From contig CM057005.1 of NCBI GenBank assembly GCA_029891345.1, forward strand, positions 67,155,760 to 67,219,759: 64,000 nt of DNA, given 5' to 3'. Below are positions 22,591 to 33,632 of the stretch, one piece after another. How positions within the stretch are numbered: position 1 is the stretch's first letter; each line of letters starts with the position of its first letter. A model generated the notes under the pieces. That model ran no database searches. It was not told the origin of the DNA and saw only the letters and a program-made list of their open reading frames with translations. Both the position numbers and the translations under genes were made by a program. This DNA comes from Dryococelus australis. Lineage: Eukaryota; Arthropoda; Insecta; Phasmatodea; Phasmatidae.

Positions 22591-22592
22591 GG

Positions 22593-22825
22593 AGAGGGGT
22601 GGTGAAATTTCGAGGAGAGATTTCAAGACAAGTTATATTTAAAAACACTGTACGGTCGTTTATCCATCTTGGTTGGCTGAATTACTTTTTGGCACATGTT
22701 TACTGTCTGCACACGAATCACGTAGGAGCCGTGCCGATGTTGCCGAATTTTGAGTGGCCCGGTCGAATATGAAAACTCCTCCTCAAGCAGAGACAACCAC
22801 CAATGGCAATAGACAAACAAAATTC
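22593..22825 (+). repeat. Repeat E, copy 1
   Basis: GGTGGTGAAATTTCGAGGAG, ACAAGTTATATTTAAAAACA, TTGGTTGGCTGAATTACTTT, GTGCCGATGTTGCCGAATTT and GAGTGGCCCGGTCGAATATG all match the copy at 63390. No inverted ends or coding frame identified. Class unknown. Confidence 0.7.
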
Positions 22826-23589
22826 ACTTTCTTATTTAATTAGGACTTTGATTATTTAAGAACATGGCCACCCTCATGCACTTTATTAGCACTGTCACCA
22901 CGAGTAAGCGGTTACGCATCCATTGAGCACGTCGGTGGTCTTAAATCAGCTGCAGAATTAGGCCTACGCACACGTAATGATTACATAAATCACGCAACAC
23001 CACTGGTACCTACACAAAAATATTTTGAACTGATGCATTATCTTCTACAAAACTTGATCAAAATCGATCCAATCAGAAATTTTTCTTTAATATATTTGTA
23101 CTATATGTCTCGAAGATAATTTTCCGGTGGTCAATATTTTCAAATGCAATCAAGGTATCGCAGAACGAAAAAATAAAATTTCTGCAGGCGACTCTTGTGT
23201 TTCCGGGCCATTATGTAACCTGCAATGACGCTTTTTAATTCAAAGCTAATATCGTTATGGTTATAGCAATAAAATAATGCAAAGTTGGAAATTCTTTCTG
23301 TATCATACTAAAGGCCCGCGTGCTCTTAGTTGAAAATGCGTTATCTGAAACAGGCATAAGTGATGGTTTTATCATATACTCGATTAGGCTTCTTTTTTTT
23401 TTTTTTTTTACTGCTGGTCAACAAATGAACACAGCTGAGCAATAATAAACACTCATAAAATGCCACAGTTTTAATTAATATTTCCAGTTTCTTGAAACTA
23501 GCTTTCAATGATAAAATTAGTCCACAATACAGTGCAATTTTACAAGCATCCTATCAGAAGACAATTGCAATACGGGAAATTCCCAGGTT
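22826..23589. other. No gene recognised
   Basis: AT-rich with a T run at 23393-23409. Nothing supportable. Confidence 0.4.
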
Positions 23590-23740
23590 GGATTCATTGT
23601 CTATACTAATATTATAAAGACGCAATGTGAGTTTGTTTATATGTAACGGCTAATCTCGGGAACTACAGTGCTGATTCTTATAATGCTTTCACTGTTAGGA
23701 AGCTAAATCCTTACAGATGGACATACGCTATGTTTAATTT
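23590..23740 (+). mobile_element. Possible Helitron-like or related non-autonomous element head
   Basis: TCTATACTAATATTATAAAG followed by GTGAGTTTGTTTATATGTAA and CTAATCTCGGGAACTAC closely resembles the start of a class of repeats widespread in arthropods that I recall as beginning ACTAATATTATAAAG. Class assignment (Helitron/Helentron) is from memory and uncertain; the far end is not located. Confidence 0.35.
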
Positions 23741-25945
23741 AAAAAAAAAAAAAATCCTTGAGAAATTTCAAAATTTGTAAACCAAGTCGGAGAAAAATGA
23801 GCCACTTGGCTGCTTTCTAAGCACGAGCTAACAAAACCACTATTAAAGATAAATTGAAACAATGTTAGAATAAATTGTGTAACTTAATATTTAAAAATCG
23901 CGGGTAGTCGCGGGGGTAGTTGCAAATTGTCGAAACGACAATATTTTTAAATAATCATTGATTTTTATACATCATAGAAAAAGGCACAATAGTTTTTGGA
24001 AAATCATATTAAAAGTACATCTTACCAAAAACAACCAACACAATCGCGACGATAGAACTATTTTCGGTAGTAAAGTAAAAGCTTCACAAACCATATATAG
24101 GTATGTATTTCAATAACTCCATTAAACCTGAACGAATCTGTGGCGGACTGCTGGTATGTAATAACAAGTACGAGGATTGCAGCAAAAACTGACTTAACAA
24201 CTTGTATTTCATACAGTTGTTAATCGCTGCCGGTTATCGTGTTTACTACACATTTGTTTATATAGAGTTACATTTATAAAATCGAATACGGATTTTCCCG
24301 CATTCCTTGTAGCCAAGCTTTCATAAATCACAGCAGCCGTGAAAACTCGTATTGTGACGCTGGGAGGAGCCCACAAGTCCTATACAAGATTGTGTCCTCA
24401 GCGGACAACGGACACCCGGGGGGTTGAAAGGATAAAATATGTACCCGGAGTCCCGGCGTCCCGCGTCGAAGACTGCTTTTTTGTGTGAGCGGCGCCGACA
24501 GAGAAAGATTTCGCCCCTACAGACGCAGAAAGGGGACAGGAAAATAAAACTCGGGCCAGTGTTGCCAGATGGGGAAAATGGAATTCTGGTACCATGCGCC
24601 GGAAAGTTCTGGTATTATTTATAAAATCATGGTACTGAAATTAAAAAGAAGGGTCCTGTCCCTCTTCTTCAGTTATTGTATTACAGTGCGTTACAGTAAT
24701 TTTAGTTCCCAAATAAAATTGGCATACTTTTCAAACAGTATAAAATTTTCTTTTGGGGTTTTGGATTTCTACTGGTTAGATTTTATGTCTAGGTATACTT
24801 TATTTTTAGGGTGCACAGATTATTTAGTGGTACCTAGTTTACAAAATTAAAATTCTAATTCATATCTAACATATTCATTCAGAGACTAAAAAAAATCGTA
24901 AATAATTCTAGAATTATTGATGACAGTAAAGTCTTACTAACCATTCTGTATGTCTACCAATTACGTGTACAAGATAACATAAAATACTGTTGAGCAGTTA
25001 TGATACAGAATATTTTTTTAGTGAACAACATAATTCAAACAATACTTTTTGCTACATCAGCAAATTTTTGTGACAAATACAATTCTGGTATATATGAGTA
25101 GCAGATTGAGAAAACTCCGGTATCTAGTACCAAGAGAGGAAATCTGGTACAAATACAAGAATTATGGTACGTCTGGGACCACTGACTCGGGCTCTGGGAG
25201 ACGGTTCCACGCTGGGAAGACGAGGCGAGGTACAGGCTTTCAAATGCGCACCTCGGGACATTCTAATGCCTGGAATTACAGGGCTCGCAACTGTGTGGCT
25301 GGTTGTATTCAGGTATCTTCGGCCACGGTCGTGGAGAGGGGAATGGGCTATCCCCCTTTTCTCCCTCAGCATCCTGCAGGAAAGGACTAAAGAAACGCAT
25401 CGGAGGATTTTTTTTTTTTTTTTTTATTCATCGGAGCCAAGATTCGTTCGTGACGCCCTGAATGGCACCATGTAACGTAATGAGGGACCGCAGAAGTTAA
25501 ACAGCGTTTCAGGTATTTGGCATCGCGGTCGTCGCCGAGATTGAGAAGTTGCGGACCGGTTAGCAATAAACTTCAGCTACCCTCCGCCGCCCCTCAGCCG
25601 GGTAGGGAGCTGACCTAGGGCTGTTAAAGGTGGCTTGGGGTGCTTTCAAGCCCTGCCCAGCTAAGCATTCAGGTATTAGCACCGCAAGCAAGAAGCTGCA
25701 CAGAACGTACCAACGTTCCCCGTCGAAGAAACAAGCTTATTTCAAATAACAACAAAATATTTTTATTACAAAATAGTTTCTTTGCAGACAATATTAAACT
25801 TATCCTGGCAGTATTTAATAGATTTTAGTATACGACGAGTTAAGTTGCGATGCCTGTAACTGAAATTACCAACTGGCCCTGAAAAAAGCATTTAACAAGT
25901 GTATTGTGAATGAACTCATTCGCAAAATATCTCCAACACTTTTGT
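23741..25945. other. Unassigned region
   Basis: An AT-rich part (23741-24300), then GC-richer patches at 24360-24560 and 25170-25380 separated by an AT-rich stretch. GGTAC motifs recur on both sides of the AT-rich part (near 24588 and 25165), hinting at an insert, but no clean termini could be found. Frames of 82-113 codons on both strands around 25049-25475 overlap and have no motif. Confidence 0.35.
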
Positions 25946-25946
25946 A

Positions 25947-26178
25947 TAGGCCGTTCACAATAAAGTGAGAACTTTTGAAGCCCTAGTTATTTTTTTCTTT
26001 CAACAATTTATATCCTACCCCACTTGTTAATGTAAACCCCGCCATGTGAGTAATGAACACAGTGTATACATTCACCATACCCAAAACCAAAAGTCCGAGG
26101 CCACAATGAAATGTATTTATTGGTTATTATGTCTGATGAAACAGCTTCAAAAAGTGCTCACTTTACCGTGAACGGCAT
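25947..26178 (-). mobile_element. MITE family B copy
   Basis: TAGGCCGTTCACAATAAAGT, then CGCCATGTGAGTAATGAACA, GTGTATACATTCACCA and ending CTTTACCGTGAACGGCATA. TA-flanked. Confidence 0.87.
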
Positions 26179-26532
26179 ATAAGCATTCCTTTTCCTTAAA
26201 AATAACGTGCTTTTTGAACTAAGAAGGTGCTTCAACGACTAGATGATTATAACCTTCAAAAACGGAAATTCCACAAGGAATATCATCTATGAAGGAGAAC
26301 TTGCATGAAAAAAAATCTTCTTCTTAACAGGAGCGAAAGGAGTTATAATTATCTAACCCTTATTAGTTGAGAAACACAATTTGAATGACGGATTTCCCAA
26401 ATTACACTTAAGCTTGAATTTGCGTACTGTATTAGCCCATAATTGAGAAGACTAGTGAGATCAAATCACTGTTTATCAAAATATTTTCTCAGATATAGCG
26501 TGTAAATGAATGGGCCAGAACAAAACAAAATG
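26179..26532. other. No gene recognised
   Basis: AT-rich; nothing supportable. Confidence 0.4.
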
Positions 26533-26880
26533 TGCTTATTTATTTATTTATTTATTTATTGACGGCTTAAAGGTGCAGTTAAGGTATAGTCGCGTTATCT
26601 TACACTGGACCCATCACATAATACACTTACACTAGCTAGAAATCCAAACATAAAATTATATATTAAAACTGTATGTAACTTAATACTAAACAAACCAAAG
26701 ATACATTTTAATTACGCTCTCTCACCCATTCACTTACACACTCATTCATCATTCACATATGCACACATTCACAACACAACTTCACAAAATGTCAATTTCA
26801 TCCCCTCATCCACTGGGGTGACTAAGGTAGTACATATTTACTGTATTCTTAAATGTATTGAAACTTTCAATACTTCTGTG
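26533..26880 (-). mobile_element. LINE 3' end (3' UTR and short-repeat tail)
   Basis: Read on the minus strand the segment ends in a run of AATA/AAAT tetramers (26536-26562 here), directly after TTTAAGCCGTC. A short-tandem-repeat tail instead of poly(A) is usual for several non-LTR clades such as CR1, Jockey and RTE relatives. The upstream 300 bp are non-coding. 5'-truncated, so the family cannot be named. Confidence 0.45.
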
Positions 26881-27185
26881 TTCAGTCACGCGGCAGTGGC
26901 GAAGGAGCTCGAATAGAATTTGGTCTTGTGTAGCCAAGAAGACAAATAGTGGAATCAGAAACCAAACAGAGAAAGAAATAACTCGAGTCTTAACGCATTC
27001 CGTGGAGAACTTTCTCTTTATACCTGCGTTGAGGAATACGTATTTTTTGTAAATAAATATTCAAGATTCCACGTAGCGCAGATAAATGCAACGTATCTGA
27101 ACCGGCGCAATAGCACCAAAGCTAAAATAACGCATGTTTTTTTTTTTAGTATGTACGCGCTAACAATAAACGAGTCCAGTAAATA
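26881..27185. other. No gene recognised
   Basis: May include a little more of the LINE on the minus strand; no motif seen. Confidence 0.35.
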
Positions 27186-27994
27186 CAGGCCGTTCACTAT
27201 AAACTGAGCACTCGTGAAAGCCCTGCTTAAGATGTACTTATTTGCGCATCTTGTATCCTTCCGTCACATGTAAAATTTACGTTGTCGTGTGCTTTACCAC
27301 TTTATTCATGCATCGGTCAAATGAAAATCTGAACATTTTCGAAAAGTACATAATGAACAAATTTGTTAATTCTTACACTCGCATGTGATAAAAAAAAAAA
27401 TAGAAAGCGAAAGAAGTTATTTCAGATATTCACAAATGCTTCCCTAACGCTTAGTCCGACGTTGTATACAAGGGACTACTCACCCTGCTTAAGCTCTACT
27501 TGTATGCACATTGTATATTTTTCTGGCTTATGTAAATTTAACATTGTCATGGGCCTCATTACTTTATTGAAGCGTCGGTCAAATAAAACTGTGAAATTAT
27601 TAAGAGAATATATACTTTAAAAATCTGCTCATTTTTACACGTTGATGCATTTAAAAAACAGAGAGCAAAATAAGTAATTTAAAGTTATTACAAATGGTTA
27701 CCTAAAAGTTTTTATTCGACGTTAAGCTATGGAACTACTTTTCATCCATCGTTGCCAACTTTCCTGGGCGAATGTCGCTTAGTGCGCCCATTAAAATATA
27801 TGCGTGCAAGGGCAGTGATATTTTTCTAAGGTTCATTTCTAAAGTGATCACTTTATCGTGAACAGCTATTACCAACTTTACTGAGTGCATTCCAGTCGGT
27901 GTGCCCGTTTAAATATATATATATATAAGGTACGCGCAGTGACATTTTTCTAAGGTTGATTTCAAAAGTGCTAATTTCAGGGTGGAACAACCTA
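27186..27994 (+). mobile_element. Three-part array of family A copies
   Basis: 27186-27481 is the left part of A (CAGGCCGTTCACTATAAACT through TTAGTCCGACGTTGTATAC). At 27482 the sequence restarts at the A motif CCCTGCTTAAGCTCTACTTG and runs to GAACAGCTATTA (27870). At 27871 it restarts again at CCAACTTTACTGAGTGCATT and ends at CCTA near 27994. All parts have the same orientation and the internal copies lack one terminus, as expected from unequal recombination between A copies. Confidence 0.8.
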
Positions 27995-28118
27995 TAGGAC
28001 GTTTCTAATTGAAAATTCAGTTGACGGAATCCTATTGACTGGCGAATAAAAGGTAGTGGTAAAAAACGAACATCACAGTTAGACAAAGCAAAAAAAAATT
28101 GTTTACGCATTTTTCTTA

Positions 28119-28313
28119 TAGAATGTTCACGGAAAGTGAGCACTTTTTAAAACCCTCACAGCAGTGATAATAACAAAAAAAAAAAAAAACATTTTATTGT
28201 GGCCTCGGGCGTTAACTTTTCACAACCATAAAATATACGCGCTGTTGTGTTTATAAGCCACGTATCAATTTGACACGGAATTAAATAGTGCTCACTTTAT
28301 CGTGAACAGCGTA
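28119..28313 (+). mobile_element. MITE family B, short diverged copy
   Basis: TAGAATGTTCACGGAAAGTG left end, TTTATTGTGGCCTCGGGCGT inside and CTTTATCGTGAACAGCGTA right end, TA-flanked. About 40 bp shorter than the usual B. Confidence 0.78.
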
Positions 28314-28698
28314 TACCATTGCATGTTCACTTTGCTTAAAGTTATCGCCATACTTCAGACGCGACTATTAAGATTTGCGAAATAGCAAAAAGCACTCACA
28401 GTGCATGAACATTACCTATAAGGTACATGACGCGTGACAGTGAGAACTGAAATGGTCAGTTAATAAAGGGAGGTCACGTTTCCATGTTAGGAGCATAAAC
28501 GTAGTGTGTCCAGACCTTTCCTAAGGACAGTGCCAGAGACAATGCTTGATCCGAAGTACGTCGGTTCACAAGTTTCACTTTCGAACTGTAACGGCCAGCC
28601 ACGAAACAAAGACTCACTTAACTTTTAAAGCCACCATCTCTCTGGAGGTATTTTGCGTTTCCGCAGCCTTCGAAGCGTGGGTGGGAGTGCTAAGGGTG

Positions 28699-28803
<105 letters not shown>

Positions 28804-28859
28804 CGTATTCAACGGTTACCTTCACGCACTAGACGCCGAGATACGAGCTAAGCTGTCGT

Positions 28860-29570
28860 GGGATGAACATAGCACTCGTGGCTGCTCACTCGCTGGGAAC
28901 TGCCTGCATCTGTGAGTGCGATGAGACCATGGCAGCTTGGGTGCGGCGACTATCCGCAACTCGTCGCGTACTCAGGTGGTGGATAGGGGATCCCCAGGCT
29001 CTAGGGTGGCTGGAAATAATCAAATACCAGCCCGCGAACCAACTGGCTGGTGCGAGAGCGCCGTCGTCGTGGACGTCGGGAACCTGGGCAGCTCAGTACG
29101 AAATGGCGAAGCGCATCTGCTGAAGACCGCCCAACAATCAAGGCGGGGAGGGGGATCTCGAGGTGCTAAAAAATGCGAAGTGTAGCGATCCTCACTGCTG
29201 GATTCTGCGGGCTGCCGACTGCGGGTGCGTGGCGAATGGACTGGAATGCATCGGACCTTGGAAGCACCCCGATGTCAGCCTTCACTCCTGGGCCAGCGGA
29301 TTTGCCACCACCCCTGTGGCCACCTTCACCCATGGATTGGAGATCCTGGCATCGGCGCGGAAGGGCGAAGATGGAGTCGATGTCATGACTGAGCTGTCCG
29401 GTTTTCCGACGCACTCGACGAGAAGCAGGTGGACCCCGCATCCTCAGTTGCTGTCGGTACTGCAGTGCTCGTTCGCCTACACGGCAGTATTGACAGTAGC
29501 TCAACTTCAAGGGCGCCAGCGCCCACAGGATGACTGACACATCGGCGCGGGGGCTGTTCTGTCCCCCGCA
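28860..29570. other. GC-rich block with open frames on both strands, unidentified
   Basis: Clearly richer in GC than anything nearby, with a 124-codon plus frame (29163-29537) and a 145-codon minus frame (29166-29603) over the same bases. Neither shows a domain I recognise. Long overlapping frames on both strands are expected by chance in GC-rich DNA. It could be the 5' part of a LINE, a CpG-type regulatory block or the edge of a real exon; I cannot decide. Confidence 0.35.
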
Positions 29571-30019
29571 ATACACACTAGCTGCGATCTCATTTGATTT
29601 CATCCTGCATCAAACTAACAGAAATGTTTCTTCCCGAACTAACAAATACTCTACTTTAGTCAGCCCTAATCCAGTTAAAAGGAATTATTTTATCCTCTGC
29701 GACTGTCGCATAGATTTCCCACGGCCCTCTCCACTTTGCCTGGTTTGTTATGCTCTTCCATCTAGACCCTTCTTATTTCGGGGTGTGCACATGGCTACAA
29801 TTGCGGCAATGGCACTATAGCCCTGCTTAGCCGCGATACATGCGTCCATTATAATAATTAAACCCGACCTAAGGCGTGTAGGGCTTGCCCTGAGACGCAA
29901 CCCATTCTCCAACCATCTTAGCTACTTACAAGCATGCAGGAGGGGGCACAGGACTGTGAAGGTGCTCACGCTGGTGTAGCGAGATTTAGGGACTCGCCAG
30001 AAAAAAAAAGCCGACTTAC
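29571..30019. other. No gene recognised
   Basis: Mixed composition, no motif or repeat match within the window. Confidence 0.35.
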
Positions 30020-30175
30020 AACTTTCCTGAAGCTCTGCTGAAGTTCTATTTCCAGTAGATTCCTCCGCAGCGTGCAAACCAAGCTCAACTAAGTGTAGAA
30101 AATTACACCAAACAACCATGCACCGCAGGTGTGCGCATTCAGTTTAATGCAATTTCGCATAAGGACTATTTCTTA
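30020..30175 (+). mobile_element. MITE family C, partial, cut by a family B insertion
   Basis: CTTTCCTGAAGCTCTGCTGAAGTTC, AGTAGATTCCTCCGCAGCGT, GTGTAGAAAATTACACCAAA and ATAAGGACTATTTCTTA match C. The family B element begins at 30176, and C does not visibly resume beyond it. Confidence 0.65.
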
Positions 30176-30371
30176 AAGGCCATTCACGGTAAAGTGAGCA
30201 CTTTTGAAAGCGCTCTCATTTGGAATAATAGTTAATAAGTATGCTTTACTTTAGCCGTAGACGTTATCTTCCGAGTGCGCAATATTGATAAAAAAAAGTG
30301 TTTTTAAAAAATGGCTGAAAGGAAAAAGCAACTTGGGCCTCAAACGTACTTACTTTATCGTGAACAGGCTA
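30176..30371 (+). mobile_element. MITE family B copy, inserted next to or in family C
   Basis: AAGGCCATTCACGGTAAAGT to CTTTATCGTGAACAGGCTA with TA on both sides. Contains GTAGACGTTATCTTCCGAGTG of the B interior but lacks some central bases. Confidence 0.82.
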
Positions 30372-30767
30372 TACTAAGAAACATTCAACGAAAAATAAAT
30401 AAATGAGGTCGTACTGTGCGTAGCGCGTGCATCAGTTTCACACATGGCAAGAATCATTTATGCTCCATTTCCCGTAAGTTCGAGGGGAAAAATTTTTTTT
30501 CTGCAGCTGAAGCGGACAACGAAATATTTCACAGCTGGAAGTGGCGGGAAGAGAAATTAGTCCAGTCATATTTATTACGCCACGAGAAGCATTAACGCTC
30601 TAACTTCGCTAGCTCCCAAACCCATCCCCCCTCCCCCTCCTTCCGTCACATGATCACATTTTTCAGTGCATTGCCTCGTTAGAGCAAGTGAAATGAAATA
30701 TAGAGGACCAGCATGGTGCCCGATTATTCTGCCACTTATCTGACAAGACCGAGCTGTCATTTTACTA
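30372..30767. other. No gene recognised
   Basis: Nothing beyond a pyrimidine-rich patch at 30625-30645. Confidence 0.4.
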
Positions 30768-31171
30768 TAGACTGTTCACGATAAAATGGGCACTTTTGCA
30801 AGTCCTGCTTAAGATCTACTCGTACGCACGTTGTGTATTCGTCCACCTTACGTAAAATTGACATCGCCATGGGCCTCATCACTTTATTCATGCGCCGGTC
30901 AAGTGAAACTGTGGAATTATTACTAAAGTAAATGTGTTAGAAATCTGCTCAATTTTATACTTCGACGCAAAAAAAAGTAGTTTCAGTTTGCAGAAACGGT
31001 TACCTAACACTATTTATTTAACGTTAAGATATGGAACTATTTCCAATCCATCATTACCAATTTTACTGGGTGCACGTCACTCAGTGCGCCCGTTAAAATA
31101 TATGCAGTCGGGGGCAGTGACTTTTTTCTAAGGTTGATTTCAAAAGTTCTCACTTTACAGTGAACAGCCTT
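30768..31171 (+). mobile_element. MITE family A copy
   Basis: TAGACTGTTCACGATAAAAT, then GTCCTGCTTAAGATCTACTC, CCATGGGCCTCATCACTTTA, ATCATTACCAATTTTACTGG and ending CTTTACAGTGAACAGCCTT. TA-flanked. Confidence 0.9.
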
Positions 31172-31328
31172 TACTGTCATACACTGCACTCACTCACTCA
31201 GTGTTACCGCACTGTGCATGCTTCAAACCATCGACGTTATACTTCTTGTCTCGAGAAATGGACCAGGTCTCATACTTTGCGTGAAAGTACACATGTTCAT
31301 TTAAATATTCCTTCCCTCTCTGTTCCTC

Positions 31329-31548
31329 TTCCGCCGCCAACCAAGGCAAACGGGGTTCGACTCCCAGCAGCGCCACTCCCGGGTTTTCGAAATTGAGGAT
31401 CGTGCTGACGATACCACTGGTTGGGTTTTTTTTTTTCAGGGATCTCCCGTTTCCCTCGCCCCAGCGTTCCGGCGCTGCTCCACACTCGCCTCCGCTTAAC
31501 CCTCAGCAGCTTTCAATTCCTCTTCACTCGCACTCATCGCCCAACTTG
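31329..31548 (+). mobile_element. tRNA-derived SINE, family 1, 5'-truncated
   Basis: GCCGCCAACCAAGGCAAACG, box B GGGGTTCGACTCCCAGC, then a diverged body with GGCGCTGCTCCACACTCGCC. Lacks the box A region; the T run near 31430 is expanded. Confidence 0.68.
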
Positions 31549-31734
31549 TAGACATTACATGAATTAGATCGCATAGTTTTTGCATCATGGCATGTACAAA
31601 TAGAATAATTCATAATACTTACATAGAATTGAATGGTCGTTTCTTTATTGATTTGAAAGTATGCTAAGTAAAATATATTTCAGAAATACTTATAGACCAA
31701 TACCAATAAAAAACCCGCAAAAAAAATATCTTAA

Positions 31735-32170
31735 GAGGGCCGCCTACCTGAGGCGACATAGCACACGCATCAAGTGCCGCATCGCCACTATGCGCGAAGC
31801 ACTAAACTAGCGCGTGAGCTTTTCGTCGAACCATTTTTTTCTATGGGACTTTCAGCGGTGACTATATTATTCTACTGATGGAAAGTCTAATGCAAAGTTC
31901 AATGCAGAATTGTATCTGTGTTTCACGTAGATCCGGCCAGCACATTTTGACATACGGCAGTTTGAAAAGGCTGTTTTTAGCGATGTTGGAGGGCTTGGAA
32001 ATAGTGGTACAAAAATGTGTAGTGTCATGAAAGCGACATTCCGTAATCATCTGAAGTTTGTTTTCTTTTGGCAAATTAGCACATTGGGCACACGTGGAAT
32101 AGTTTCGTAAAAAAAAAAACGATTTCTCAACACACTGCACCACATTTGAAGTGCCTAGTAGGCAGCCTCC
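31735..32170 (+). mobile_element. TTAA-target MITE family G, complete
   Basis: 436 bp between direct TTAA repeats (31731-31734 and 32171-32174). The ends are imperfect inverted repeats: GAGGGCCGCCTAC on the left and GGAGGCTGCCTAC read from the right. A 93-codon minus frame inside shows no motif. The TTAA duplication suggests piggyBac-type mobilisation; a related piece opens the window. Confidence 0.65.
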
Positions 32171-32174
32171 TTAA

Positions 32175-32859
32175 TTTGAGCAATATTTAAAAATCACGAA
32201 AAAATTTAATTATTAACTTCTACTTCTTGGCTAGACAGCCATTATCGGGAACGACTTAAATTTTATCCAGGGATGAGAACATTTCCGGAACTCATGTTAG
32301 AGTAAGATTAAGACGTGAAGTAAACATAGGGGGCGAGCTCGTTTTTCAATTGAGTAATAATTTGTCATACATGCTCTGGACGACTCTGTATCCACAACAA
32401 ACGTGCAAGAAGGCAACGACCTAATTCCGTGCTGCATAGGCTCAGGGTGACGTCCGTAGTTTAAAGTTAAGATGTCTCAGCTACGTACTGAAAAACGTCA
32501 GTCGTGCTCGACGCGGACTGGTGATGTGGCTGACAGCTCAGACACTCTGACCTTAGCGCGTGGCACCGTCCTTTTACACAGATAAGAACGTGTCTTCCGA
32601 TAAAGAGAGCGGAAAGAGTCAGACTGGACTGTACTAGTTTGAAACATTCCTGAGCAACTTGACCGCTGGTTCGTGTGTTGGCAAGGGCATCGGGTAGTGA
32701 AGCTGATATAGCTTGTACGCGGTTAATTAAAACACACTTGAAAAACAAACTTTTGAAAAATATATCTTCTCCAGCTGCTCATGCTTTAACGTCAACGCTG
32801 TCACGCATTCTCCTGGGAACGATAGTGGAACAACATAGCAAGAGGACGTGGAGCATATA
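32175..32859. other. No gene recognised
   Basis: Contains a 93-codon minus frame at 32467-32748 with no motif. Nothing supportable. Confidence 0.35.
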
Positions 32860-33095
32860 GGGGCCGTGGTGGTGTAGTGGTTAGACTACTCGCCTCCCAC
32901 CTTCGATTCTCGGCGGGGTTACACTCGGGTTTTCGCAAGTGAAAATCGTGCCCGGACGATGCCACTGGTCCGCAGGGTTTTCTCCGGGATCTCTCGTTTC
33001 CCCCGCGGCTCCACACTCACCTGGCTTCTCCCTCATCGGCTCTCAAGACCTCGATGTTGTGAGCAGCCCAAATCTCTCCACTATCTCCACGTCTG
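32860..33095 (+). mobile_element. tRNA-derived SINE, family 1
   Basis: GGGGCCGTGGTGGTGTAGTGG, GACTACTCGCCTCCCACC, GTTTTCGCAAGTGAAAATCG, TCATCGGCTCTCAAGACCTC. It forms an inverted, tail-to-tail pair with the copy at 33141. Confidence 0.85.
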
Positions 33096-33140
33096 CATGA
33101 CTTATGAACATCTTCAACAAAAAGCTGTTGGTTTATCTGT

Positions 33141-33398
33141 TGAGTTGAATTGAGAGATTTGAGCGGTTCTTAACGACGAGGCCTTGAGAGCTGATGAGGG
33201 TGAAATAAGATGAGAATGGAGCAGCGCCGGAATTAAAGGTCAGGAGGAACTGGAGATCCCCGGGATAACCCGCCGACCAGCGACATCGTCCAGTACGATT
33301 CCCACTAGCGAAAATCCGGGAGTGACCCGGCCGGGGATTGAACCCGGTTCGCCTTGGTGAGAGGCGAGCAGGCTAACCGCTCAGCCACCGCGGTCCCT
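33141..33398 (-). mobile_element. tRNA-derived SINE, family 1, with clear target duplication
   Basis: Full copy on the minus strand. Box B reads (reverse) CCGGCCGGGGATTGAACCCG and box A AACCGCTCAGCCACCGCGG. It is bracketed by the 14-base direct repeat TGTTGGTTTATCTG (33127-33140 and 33399-33412), the target-site duplication expected of LINE-driven retrotransposition. Least decayed flanks of the ten copies. Confidence 0.92.
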
Positions 33399-33472
33399 TG
33401 TTGGTTTATCTGATGCACTTCTCAGTTTCGCCCTCAGCGACCGCATGCAAAAACATCATAACTATACCACAT

Positions 33473-33632
33473 AGCTTACAGCGAGAGAGACGAAATGGCT
33501 TATTAACGTCATCCGTGTAATATGCCAGAAGGCTTATCAGGCGACGCTTATAAACTAACATCCATGCCTTACCTAGGATTCGAACCGAGAACCTCCCACG
33601 CCCCAGCGATGGAACAGACCGTGTGTTACTAA
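33473..33632 (-). mobile_element. tRNA-derived SINE, family 2
   Basis: On the minus strand: GGTTCGAATCCTAGGTAAGG, CATGGATGTTAGTTTATAAG, then GCCTGATAAGCCTTC, matching the copy at 18320 (CCCTGATAAGCTTTC). Confidence 0.62.

Noticed and set aside
29166-29603. 145-codon minus frame
   Set aside because: GC-rich block with equally long frames on both strands and no recognisable motif.
33141-33398. Possible tRNA genes at box A/box B sequences
   Set aside because: The boxes belong to repeated SINEs with a non-tRNA body; no intact cloverleaf with acceptor pairing is present at any of the copies.
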